A stretch of 43,617 nt of DNA, from positions 1-43,617 of the forward strand of contig CAJVPP010000157.1 of NCBI GenBank assembly GCA_910592005.1. Direction: 5' to 3'. The notes beneath the pieces were generated by a model. It searched no databases and had not been told where the DNA came from. It saw only the letters and a list, made by a program, of their open reading frames with translations. Both the position numbers and the translations under genes were made by a program. Position 1 is the stretch's first letter. Each line of letters begins with the position of its first letter. Origin of the DNA: Funneliformis mosseae (lineage: Eukaryota; Glomeromycota; Glomeromycetes; Glomerales; Glomeraceae). Of the stretch, positions 9,380-20,299 are shown piece after piece.

Positions 9380-12300
9380 TTCCATTTTTACTAATATTAA
9401 CCCACTCTTATTCGCTCTTTACCAAAGCATACCATTCTCCTGAAGTATGCTTACCGTTTTTCCTATTTCTCATCAGTATCGAGCCACGAGGATGTAATTC
9501 CTTTATTCTCAAGTCCACAATAGATAATTTCTTCTCCTATCAATCTTTCTCATATCATCATGTCCATATATTCATTGAGATCTTCTTCTACTTCTTTTGC
9601 ATAATCACACATTTGTGAATCCATTTCCATTCTATTACAGAATATAACAGAATCAAGCCTGTCTTTCTTGGTGATACTTATGAAAACATCTGGATCTTCA
9701 TCAAGTTCGACTGCTTTTTTTCTGAGATACTCTTCTCGCTGGACTCTGAACAGAAGTATGACAGACGATACTTCATTGATAGGTTTGGAAGAATCAGTTG
9801 GGGTCTCTTTAGGGGGCAAATTCATTACTTCATTAATAGGCTTGATAGATTCAGAAAGCTTGTTATTCTCAGGTTTATTAATTACTGGCTCGAATAGTTC
9901 AGAAGCCTTAGTAGTTTTAGATGTCCTGACTGGAGCTTCAGTTATTTTTTAGGGAATAATTTCTGACACATTGAATATGGGTATGTTTGTAGTCTCATTT
10001 TCAGGTAAGTTAGGCTGAGATATATCAGAAAATTCTTCCATATCACCTAGGCCAGATTCACAGAGCTTAGCTACAACTTTGAGACAATCGAGAATATCCT
10101 ACCATTCCCTTTTTCTACCACTTGTCCTCTTACGTTCGATATTAATCTGTGAGAATTTTTTACCAAAGATGTTGTTAGAAAATGGCTTTTCACTATTCCC
10201 TTCACACCATTCAACATAGTTCTGGTATAATGATATACAACTTGGTTTGGCTACTCGATCCTCATTCCATAAAGAAATATAGTCAATTATAAATCAAATG
10301 GAACTAGAAAGCTGATCACACATTGTATCTACTTTTATTTTTGTAGAAGGGATTTTTCTGGGATTCCAGTTAGATATATCACGGCTAAGAAGATATAACA
10401 TGACTACTCCCAGTGCATTAGGATGGTCTAAAATTTTCTCTAGCCAGTTAAAATATACTGTATTATCTCTACAGCGTGCTGAAACATCATAACAGACTAT
10501 ACAAGAATCTCCTATATCTATCTTAAGCGGTGCATCCTGGTTGCTTGTAACTATATACCTAGCATAATCATTTATTCATATAGTTTTGAGGCCTTTGCGT
10601 TCTATAGCTACTTTTCCTTCCGTTATAAGGAATTTGAGATGTCTATTAAATCTATGTTATTCTCCACTAGACATCCCTGTCTCATTCATGACAATTAGCT
10701 TTTGAGCTTGAATAGCGCTATTAAACCATCCAAGAATTTTACCCAAATCTGATGTTGCAAAATGAAGATGCAGTCCCAAAACTTTATCCCCAATAAAATC
10801 TATAATAATATTTTTTCCGCATTGCTGAAGCATAGATTTTAAGACCAGAATTGAGCGAGGTTTTTTTTTTGGCTTTTGCACTAGAAATGTCTACCAGTTT
10901 CAAAGATATTCATGAAGCTCCACATTTTCATCACTGATTATATTCTTCGTATGCCAGAGAATAAGATCCATAATTTCAAAATTAATCTTATCTATCGGTT
11001 TGGCTAAAAATCCTAAAAAAAGATTGAAGTACTCTGTAGTTGGACGTGAACATTTCAAGGAATATGAAAGAAAATTAACATCATCATAAAATATTATACC
11101 TTTGGTAATTGCTTGACTTATCAATGATTTTAACTTTACCGATTCCCCTTCATATTCGATTATATTAATCCCAAACTTGACAAAATTTAATTTGAATGTC
11201 ATATCGAAATGAAGACCATTTTCTGGATCTTTGAGCTTGAGTATCCAGGTCTGTGAAGTTTTCTGAATACAGGCAACTGATGCCTGAATCGCTTCATAAA
11301 CCTCAACATGAGAGAATTTTTTACCTGAAGTACATATATGCAATAGGTCACCCCATACAAAATGGTCATTAGGATCTGATATTCTAGATCAGTCTATTTT
11401 TATTGGACTTAGAAGCTTCTTTTTCCGATCTAAGACGTTAATAGTAAGTTTTTTTGAAGGATTTCACGTTCTAGGTTCTCTTTCATAGTTTCTACGATGA
11501 CAATAAAATTTATATGTTTTTTATTTCGTAGGATATATGCATTATCACTTTCATGTTTCCGATTACATATTGGGCAGTTTGATGGAAAGTTGCGTACTAA
11601 TGGAAATAAGTCAGAAATGTTATTTGAAGAAAATGAGAGAGTGTAACCTTTGATAGAATTATCTCTAAGTAATGCTTCTATGAAATCAAATTTAGCCTGA
11701 TCATTTTTAATATTGGCATCAGTATTTTCATTTCCTTTGATCGAACATCTCTTAACTTTTGGCTCTAAAACAGTTAAAAGAGGACTATCAATAACTTTAG
11801 AATCATTATTGAGCGGACGAATCATGAAGTCAAAGATAGTTTCATCTTTTAGGTGAATAGCCTTTTTTACACGAAAATGTTCTTCTATTTTTTATCATAT
11901 TTAGGCGATCTAAGCATCCGCAAGGAGAATAATTTGAAAGAACCTATATTTGCTATATTATTAATTATCCCTTTTTTCTGCAATTCTACTAGAAGTTTTT
12001 TATGAACAAGTTCAGTGAAAACTGAAACCTGAGCAATATTTTTAAGCTTCATGCCGAAGGTTAAGATATAGTATAACATTTTTTAGGCATCACTACTGCT
12101 GGCAATGGTTATAGTTTCAGGATTCCATTTTGGAAATATTTTTAAACATACTTTTGTAACAGCATTAATAAGTAAATCTCGTATCTCTTTACTTGAGAGT
12201 TTAGGATCAAGGCTATCATATACTTCTCATGGCAAATTGAAGTCAATGATAGAACAGAGTGGCTCATCACCATCAATAATTTCATATAGAAAATGGCTTT

Positions 12301-12490
12301 CATGATTTGAAAATATAGCTTTTATTTCAACCTTATTGTCTACACCAAGAAATTGCCTTGGCCTAACACTATTATCACAGATTTTATATAGGCATTGACC
12401 TATATCAGAAGCTTTAAACCCATAATAGTATAGGGCGAAGGCATCAAAGAAGTCTGAAAGCTCAGATTGTATTATTTTTCGATAGATTTA
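9380..12490 (-). pseudogene. Archaeo-eukaryotic primase plus SF3/D5-like helicase gene, broken
   Basis: One protein of roughly 1000 residues can be traced on the minus strand. At about 12480-11890 it has a primase-like domain (LCSIIDFNLP, an Asp-Phe-Asn where a D-x-D metal motif would be expected). At about 11580-11500 a zinc-binding segment has CPICNRKH and, after a frame change, FYCHR. DPNDHFVWGDLL leads to an open stretch 11343-10900. The helicase follows: P-loop-like LQQCGKN (about 10820), a Walker B-like LIVMNETG (about 10690) and a sensor-like TSNQDAPLKIDIGDS (about 10545). The C-terminal part is Ser/Pro/Glu-rich with a helical tail ending near 9540. Such fusions initiate and unwind DNA in DNA viruses (D5/C962R type), NrS-1-like phage enzymes and some mobile elements. 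Stops at about 12228, 12085, 11394 and 10578, plus several frame changes, kill it. Confidence 0.65.
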
Positions 12491-12579
12491 TAGTTATACC
12501 AAATCTCAAGGTATATTGTTCACAGGAAAAAAGTTTAAAATGAAATTAATTTACTGAGATTATTAATTAATATACATAA

Positions 12580-12860
12580 ATGGGACTGAAGAAAGAAAAT
12601 ACCAACTGGAGATTTTATTTCTGTCCATATATTCTTAGGACTAAAGAAGTATGCAATTGTCCTTGCTATCATCTAGATGAATGTAAAGTTCATAGGAATT
12701 CTAGGCAAGTTTCTTGTAAAAAATGCGGTAAATAGACTAATTCTATATATGAATATTACAATAAGCATATAAAAAACATAGATCAAAGGAACACTATCAT
12801 TGGAAAAAGCTAGCTAAGATGACTTCGATGCAGGTAATGGTAGGTAATTTAGAGATAAAC
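12580..12860 (+). pseudogene. Small cysteine-rich multicopy ORF, interrupted
   Basis: ATG at 12580 opens 51 codons to a TAG at 12733. The frame then continues for 25 codons to a second TAG, and after a frame change for another 25 or so. Cysteines form a CNCPC cluster (residues 25-29), a CKVH (35-38) and a CKKC knuckle (46-49), with an early Cys at 15, which suggests a small zinc-binding protein. It is divergent from the primase-helicase pseudogene, with about 90 bp between them. The end of the frame (KKLAKMTSMQ) is repeated 600 bp downstream. No known family name applies; the multicopy style fits Rhizophagus repeats. Confidence 0.45.
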
Positions 12861-12899
12861 AAAAATGATACAACTTGATGGGTGGGTTATGTCACTAAA

Positions 12900-13280
12900 A
12901 AATTTGTTCTAGCTCGTCCCAGAAAACTAGGACGGAAACTAAGACGGAAAAATATAGCTAAATAGTATTTTTAAGCTAAATGAAGAGGAATTCGAATACT
13001 TGTCTCAGTTGTCCTACTTGTCCTAGAAAAATTGAGATTTATAGCTTTTTTTTACTTTTTTTTCTATAGACATATCCTGACATATATCAGATATATATAT
13101 CAAAAGTGTATCATAGAAAATTTTCAAAAATTTTCTAAGAACTTTACTTTTAACTAGAACAACTAGGACAACTAGGACGTAATATAAAAGAACAAGATAA
13201 ATCAGAGAAAGAAGCACTTCTCCTATATCAAAATCTGTCCTATTTCCCGTCTTAGTTCCTAAAATAACCAAGACAACTAG
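12900..13280. repeat. Clustered 'aactaggac' / 'gtcctagtt' short repeats in both orientations
   Basis: Copies of a 9-base word occur at about 12925-12950, 13010-13025 (inverted), 13154-13176 (tandem: 'aactaggacaactaggac') and 13238-13285. Both orientations are present, so the strand can fold back. A minus-strand Val/Leu-rich frame across it is a by-product of the repeat. Confidence 0.55.
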
Positions 13281-13394
13281 AACGAATCATACCTTCGTAT
13301 GGTAATATGATAACAAATAGGGACGCATATACTATATATTTATCATACTATATCACATATAAACTATTGAACATACTTGTAATATTCATGATAG

Positions 13395-13470
13395 AAAATA
13401 CCATAAAATGGAACAGTACTATCAGAAAAAGCTAGCTGACTTAGCTTCATCACAGGAACTGATGGGTAAT
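13395..13470 (+). repeat. Second copy of the C-terminal piece of the cysteine-rich ORF
   Basis: 'cagaaaaagctagctgactt' and the bases that follow match 12790-12855 with scattered differences. The frame reads YYQKKLADLASSQELMGN and then stops. It is a fragment without the cysteine-rich N-terminus. Confidence 0.5.
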
Positions 13471-14030
13471 TAAGTATAAATAGAAGCATTCTGATCATAT
13501 CCTAAGGATATAGTTTTTCTGATTTCTTGTCACAAAAAAAAAATTGATAGTAACGCACTTTGGAACACTCTTTGTGATGCAAATTGAACTTTTTTTACAT
13601 GTAGTACTCACATGGATATTATCATGCTCAATATTTACTCTATATTCGATTAAGATGAAATATAATAGAAACACTTATGGAATATAAATATACTTTATAA
13701 GATGAATAAGATAAACATTATATTTACTCATTTTGTAATAATGGTCTAACAACATCTCGTAAAATTATATATTGAATTTTGCATGACAGGCTGTCATTAA
13801 AAATAGAGATAGCAAATTAACTGCGCTATTTGTTATCTTTTTTTTTATACTACTTCAGCCCCTAGAAAGGCAACCAAATAGGCGTAAAAGAAAATACTTT
13901 AATATAGAATCTAGCATTCAATCAAATGCAAGAAGCCAACATCTTTAACATAAAACCAGATATCTAAACAGCTACAGAGGGTCAACAGCTCCCATAATAG
14001 AATTTAGTATATAAACGACTCAAAAATAAG
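13471..14030. other. Gene-free transition into the AT-rich block
   Basis: No frame or RNA gene can be supported. Sequence becomes steadily more AT-rich from here on. Confidence 0.4.
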
Positions 14031-14034
14031 AAGA

Positions 14035-14352
14035 AAGCAGTCACCATTAGATTGTGACATCACCATTAAATTAAAGTACTACATCTACCATTAGACTATG
14101 AAGTTACCACCATATTATATAGGAAACAGTTAAAATAATATTATAAACGCAAAGAAGATACCCATATATAGGTTATGAAGTCACCATCAGATTGTAATAT
14201 TAGGTTATGAAATTACCACCAGATTATGTAATTAGATTATGAAATTACTGGCAGACTATGAAGCTACTACTATATTATGAAGCTACCAGCAGACTATGAA
14301 GTTATTATTATATTATGAAGATACCGGTAGACTATGAAGTTACCTTCATAAC
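14035..14352. repeat. Imperfect tandem array of an 'actatgaagttaccacca'-type unit
   Basis: About a dozen variants of 'attatgaagctaccagcaga' recur with a period of roughly 18-24 bases (for example 14268-14345). The variants show mostly transition differences, as in an ageing minisatellite. Confidence 0.65.
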
Positions 14353-14360
14353 CTAATCTA

Positions 14361-14410
14361 AGTCGCCAGCAACTTTATGATATAATTATATTATGAAGTT
14401 GCTGGCGACT
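14361..14410. repeat. Perfect 15-bp inverted repeat (hairpin)
   Basis: 'agtcgccagcaactt' at 14361-14375 and its exact reverse complement at 14396-14410 flank a 20-base AT spacer. The arms are far more GC-rich than their surroundings and sit at the end of the tandem array. Confidence 0.75.
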
Positions 14411-16440
14411 CAAGCAATATAAATTTTTAGAGCTTTACTAAAGTTAATATTGTTAATTTATTTCTGACATTATATTTTAAGTTGACAACTGTTTTATTCT
14501 ATAAAATAATTATCAAAAAACATAATAGTGAATTGCAAAAGTATTTAAAGTTTTGAGTTTATTCAATAAGATTTAATTCATAAAAATGTTCTGAAATAAC
14601 TATATATAGATTTTCAATATATTAAATATATCTTAAAGTAATGCAATTTTCTTTACAGAATTCTTTTTGATCAGATTATATATTAACTATTTTTGAAATT
14701 CTTTTAAATTTTAAAAAATACTTTATACATTATTCATATTGTTTATCTTATACTTTATAATAATTCTGTACTGTGAATAATAGATGTCAAGTTATAGTTC
14801 TTAAAGATATTCAGATATTTTCAAGAAATCTGATTGGTAAATACTAGAAGATAATCTAAGAATGTTATAACTTTATAATATAAATTTTCATATTCATTTA
14901 AATAATATAAGCATTATATCTTAAAGTGCTTAATATAATTAAAACTTAAAAACCTATTTATCTTTTCTACTGTAAGTGATTTTCTTAACTTGTAAAAGAT
15001 CATAAAAAAAATTACCAATACATTATAAGTATTATTTTCTCATATTTTTTATTTAATAAAGAGTTGTAAACCATTCATGATCTTTGGCTTATCTTCAAAA
15101 TATTTAAGTATTTGTATTAATATATTCTATAAAAAGATACTTATATAATACTATTTACTATATTAATAAGTTGATATGTAATATGATCATGTCTTTGTAT
15201 TAAAAAGGTTTTTTATTTAATATAATATAATTTTAATCTAATATACTATACCTTTAATACTAAATTTCCTTAAGAATATCTTTTGCTGAAACCTTTCACT
15301 TATGTTTTTTTATAATGCTATTAAGAAAATTCTATCTATTAATATATTCAATTATAAGGTAAAAGTCTTTTTTCTTTTCTGTAAACTTCTTTATATTTTC
15401 AATTATTTAAGTATGACGATTATTAATGAAAGAAATTATAATTCTAAACATTATTTGAGATTTACTAATTAATAATAATCTTACGTTAGATGATGTCTCT
15501 ATTGTACTAAACAGTGATCAATAATAACTTCTGTTTCGCTTATTTTTTCTGTTTCTTCTATATTTTCTGTACAATCTATTTATTCTGTTTATTCTGTTTT
15601 GTCTGTAATTTTTTTAAAGTCTGTAATTTATTTTATTTTATTTTATTATTTTTATAGTTTATATTATTTTATTATGTTTAAGTATATTTTTATTGAAATA
15701 TATATCTATATTTAGCTAGTTTATAACATAATAAATAGTTAGCTGTAGCAAATTCATTTTTGTATAATAAAATAACTTTTGCTTAAGTTGTAAATTAATT
15801 CTTTTACGAGTTTTAAGTTATAAATAAAGGAATCAATTTAAATCTATACAAATTTACTTTTTCCTTCAACGTTATTCTCATCTAGGATTTATTATAATAT
15901 ACTAAACTAACTTGATATTAAATTTGTTATTATGAGTTTGACTAATTATATCTTAAATTCTAAGATGTGATAAAATGTTAAGTTGATTCAAGTATAACAG
16001 ATACCTGAAAGACTTAGAAAAATCCTAAGATCAAAAACTTTAATGTGTAAAATTAACTGCTACAATTTTTTAACTTAGATGTTAATATAACTAAAAATAA
16101 ACCTAGTAACACTACAATGTATTTTTATTCTTCATATTATTAAGTTTTATAGATTATAAATGATTCTTAGAATATTTTCAAAACATTAGCATCTAATAAT
16201 TGATATAATTTTCAGAATGTTTAAACCTTTATATAACTTTTAAATATATCAATAAAATTGATCTTAAAAATATACAAGAATTAGTAAATTTGTAATAAAA
16301 ATATAATTATAAAATAACAGAAATGTAGTGCTCTTGTGTTCTCATTTTAGAAATTTTTTAAAAAATATTAGAAATCTATTCTAAGAATGATTATATCTGA
16401 TTGATAAAAATAAATAAAGAAAGTTTAAAATTTTGAATTA
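14411..16440. other. AT-rich stretch without genes
   Basis: No open frame of note. A pyrimidine-rich 'ttctgttt' repeat lies at about 15525-15640 and grades into 'attttattttattttatt'. The rest is A/T runs. Confidence 0.5.
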
Positions 16441-17175
16441 GATCAGGTTAATTTATTTATCTAATCTGATCTGATCTGAAAATTCAGATTAAGTCAATAA
16501 ATTTTTAAGTTAATATCAATTCAGGTTAACAAATTGACCTGATTTGATCTAATCTAATAAAATTCAGGTCAATTAATCATTTTTCTTGAATAATATATTA
16601 TTATTTAATTAAAATGATCTAATATCATTCAAAAAGAATGATTTACTATTATTTAATTATAATGATTCATTATTATTCTTCTTAAATAATTTACTATTAT
16701 TTAATTAGAATGATATAATATCATTCTTCTTGAATGATTTACTATTGTTTAATTAGAATAATTTATTATTCTTAAATAATTTATTATCATTTTTCTTGAA
16801 TAATTCATTATCTTTTAATTAAAACAATTTGTTATCATTCTTCTTAAACAATTTATTATTATTTAATTAATAAGTATTATCATTCTTCTTAAACAATTTA
16901 CTATTATTCAATTAGAACAATTTATTATTATTCAATTAGAATGATTCATTATTATTCTATTTGAATAATATATTATTATTTAATTAGAATTATTTATTAT
17001 TATTCTTCTTGAATAATTTATTATTGTTCAATTAAAATAATTTATTATCATTTAATTAGAATAATTTAGTTAAATCAGATTAAATGAAAATTAAAATCAG
17101 ATCAGATTTTTATTTAATTGATCTAATCCTTTCAGTTTAAATAACTTGATTGATTTGATCTGAACTGACCTATTC
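16441..17175. repeat. AT minisatellite flanked by 'atctgatctgat'-type blocks
   Basis: The core (about 16580-17070) repeats a unit close to 'ttattatttaattagaat' with 'cattcttcttgaataat', many copies in one direction. It is bracketed by 'gatctgatctg'-rich segments at 16455-16570 and 17075-17165 that are roughly inverted to each other. This is compatible with a non-autonomous element carrying an internal tandem array. Confidence 0.55.
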
Positions 17176-17660
17176 AAAACTTTATCTTTTACTATTAATA
17201 TATTTATATATTAAAATCAATATTAAATGAACTTGCTATTATATAGATTTCAAATTTTTAATAATCTTTTCAAGTAAAATAAAAAAGCATTTTATCTTAT
17301 AATACATCTAAAATTATCTAAAAAATATATCATGAAAATTAAAATATTAATTAAATATATATTGTATGTCACTGCATACAGTATTTTCTAAAAATAATAC
17401 TCCTCATAATTAATATCTGAATAATATTCACTATTTATATTGACCTAGTTACAAATAATATCTGGATACTTTTTAAAGCTAAACTTTATGAAAATTGATT
17501 AATATCTAGATATAATTATAATGCATTCTTAAAATTTGTAAAAGGTTAATTTTTATGGAATTTATAAAATAATTTATTTTCATAATTTATTATAACATTA
17601 ATGAATTTTCTTATAATAAATGCCTGATTGGTCTGAATGTTAAATTTAATATAGTAAATA

Positions 17661-18389
17661 CAGTAGCTGACAAAAGAAATGCAATAACTTATTTTTGGCT
17701 TTAAACACTTATAACTTATTAACTACAAATGCTAGAAACATAATTTTTGATTCATTTTAATCTTTACATTTTGGAAAACATCTTATAAAAATTTATTAGC
17801 CAATTAATAATGCCAATTTTGTATAATATAAAGATCTACATTAAAAATAGTACTTAATGACTTTTGAGCTTAGAAAACTTTTTTAACAGGCTAGCTATCA
17901 TAAAACTGATACTGGATTCTGATTCTTCTCTGTATGACGATTCCAACAAGCTAAATTTCAGACTATCCGATTAGGAGTTATTGCACAGCAAAGATCAGCA
18001 TTTTACTATGAAAAATAAGTCTAACTAATTTTATAGTAAAATGCCGATCTTTGCTGCGCAATAACTCCTGATCAGATAGTTTGATTTAAACGAAATTTAG
18101 CTTGTTGAAATCATCACGCAGAGAAGAATCGGAATCCAGTATTAGTTTTATGATAGTTAGCCTGTTAAAAAAGTTTTTTAAGCTCAAAAGTCATTAAGTC
18201 TATTTTTAATGTAGATCTTTATATTATACAAAATTGGCATTATTAATTGATTAATAAATTTTTATAAGATGTTTTTCAAAATGTAAAAATTAAAATGAAT
18301 CAAAAATTATATTTTTAGCATTTATAATTAATAAGTTATAAGCATTTAAAGCTAAAAATAAGTTATTACGTTTCTTTTGTCAGCCACTA
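17661..18389. mobile_element. Foldback MITE, Tc1/mariner-type ends, TA target duplication
   Basis: The left end starts 'cagtagctgacaaaagaaat' at 17661. The right end is the reverse complement, 'cgtttcttttgtcagccact' plus one base, ending at 18389. TA lies directly outside at 17659-17660 and 18390-18391. Almost the whole 729 bp is one inverted repeat: two arms of about 350 bp (for example 'ggagttattgcacagcaaag' against its complement near 18045-18070) around a loop at about 18011-18030. CAGT..-ended repeats with TA duplication are typical of the Tc1/mariner superfamily. No transposase frame is inside, so it would have depended on an element elsewhere. The arms differ mostly by transitions. Confidence 0.85.
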
Positions 18390-18539
18390 TAATTACTAAT
18401 TTTATTACACAAATATAATTTTATTATGATATAATTTTTCCAGAAATATTTTCATGTTAGTTTGTAAATTCTAGTCATTTTATTTTAATATACAATCTAT
18501 TAATTATTATACAAAAGTTTTATTAATTTACTTAAATTT

Positions 18540-18935
18540 TTTTAAAAAAAAATTTAATTTATTATTTTTATAAAATAAAATAAAAATAAAATTAAAGAAA
18601 AAATAAAAGTGAAATGAAAAGAAAACGAAATGAGATGAAAAATGAAATTAAGAAACTGAAATGAAACTATAAAATAAAATTAAGTAAAATAAAATAAGAT
18701 GAAAAAATAAAATTAAATAAATAAAAAGAAACTATAAAACGAAATTAGGAAAATGAAACAAAATAAAAAAATAAAATTAGAAAAATGAAACAAAAAGAAA
18801 AAATAAAATTAAACAAATAATATGAAAAAAAAAAACAAAATTAAACAAATAATACAAAAAGAAAAAATAAAATTAAACGAATGATATAAAAAAAAATAAA
18901 ATTAAATGAACGAAACAAAAAAATGAAATTTTTAT
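18540..18935. repeat. Purine-rich strand-asymmetric tandem repeat
   Basis: The plus strand is almost free of C and low in T. It repeats 'aaaaaataaaattaaacaaa' with 'taatacaaaaag' several times (best at 18775-18900). It may form triplex or bent DNA. No coding potential. Confidence 0.55.
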
Positions 18936-20299
18936 TGACTTGCAATATGTCGCAATTTCATCATCTATTTCAGTTTTGCCTTACAGATATGTTATGATTT
19001 TGCCTTGTATTTTGTATTTGCTTTGTAATAGGCAAATTACAATTTCTTCTTTGAGTGTGCTTTAATTTTAAAAAAATAAATATATTTAATATAAATCTAA
19101 AAAATTATTTAAACATTTTTAATTATTACCTGACCTATTTTAGAATTGAATCCTAAAGAGATCATATAATTTTTCTGCAGTATAAGTTTACCTTTTACCT
19201 TTTTTCGCTCTATTTTGATAATCACAGAAGTTCTAAATGATATTAATTATCTATTAAGTTATATTTATCATTATATTATTATTTATTTACTTACTTACAT
19301 TATAATCTCATATTAAATTCCTCTATTTTAACTCATATTGGTAAGTTGAATATTCTATATTATATCTTTAATTGATTCATTAAGTTACACTCCTCTAGAA
19401 TCCTATTTTATTTCCTTTATATCTAATATGATACTCTTCGTTTCTCCTCCTTCTTTTCTTAATTAATAATCAATTTTATTATCTTCTTAAATTATTTTTG
19501 TGATCATTTTTGCGTTTAATTTAAAAAAGATTTAAAGAAGTAAAATTAAATGATTTAAAGGTAGATTTAAGATTAAAAAGATGAAAATTATACAATGATA
19601 AAATACTTCTCTTTATAAATAAATTTTATTCATTTAATTTAATATCTTGTAAAATTCATTACTTATGATTGAAATAATATAATTTTGATTAAAATTCTAA
19701 TTTGTATTAAAAATAAAAAGGGTAAAATAATAATTTAAGCATTGTATTATAATTATACATTATATTATTTATAAAAATTAGATCAATTCAAATATAATAA
19801 GCTAAATTCATAATTAAAATAATACAATAAGAACTCTTCATGATTAAAATTCTAATTTGTATTAAAAATAAAAAGAAAATAATAATTTAAGTATCATATT
19901 ATAATTGTGTATCATATTATTTATAAAATTAAATTAATCTAAAAATAACTTAATAAATATAATACATCAGACAATTAGAGTAGATCTATAATAACAAATC
20001 ATCATCTTGGTAATAAATAAAAATTATTATAAAATTATTCGCTATAATTTAGTAAAAAATCAATAAGCAATTTTAACATAAGTTCAATAAAAATTGGTTA
20101 AAAATTAATAAAAATAATGTTATTTTTCAACAAAATTTCAACAAAATTTTAACACAATTATGAAAGTGTTATTTAGTCAATACATCATTTCTTATAATTA
20201 TAATATTATTTTATTTTATAAACTGTAAAAAAAAACAAATTGTAAATATTATTAAATATTATTATGTAACCCTCTAAATTACTATTTAATTATAATAAT
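18936..20299. other. AT-rich stretch without genes
   Basis: No frame or RNA gene is visible. A short direct repeat, 'attctaatttgtattaaaaa' with 'taaaaag', occurs at about 19695-19720 and 19849-19874. Confidence 0.45.

Noticed and set aside
9668..9952. Plus-strand 94-codon ORF (Ser/Thr/Leu rich)
   Set aside because: Antisense to the C-terminal part of the primase-helicase pseudogene; no family match and the sense strand explains the openness.
13023..13271. Minus-strand 82-codon ORF with a Val/Leu-rich stretch like a membrane protein
   Set aside because: The hydrophobic part is produced by the 'gtcctagttgtcctagtt' repeats.
14035..14352. Tandem array considered as a CRISPR
   Set aside because: Units vary, no unique spacers of fixed length, and a eukaryotic context.
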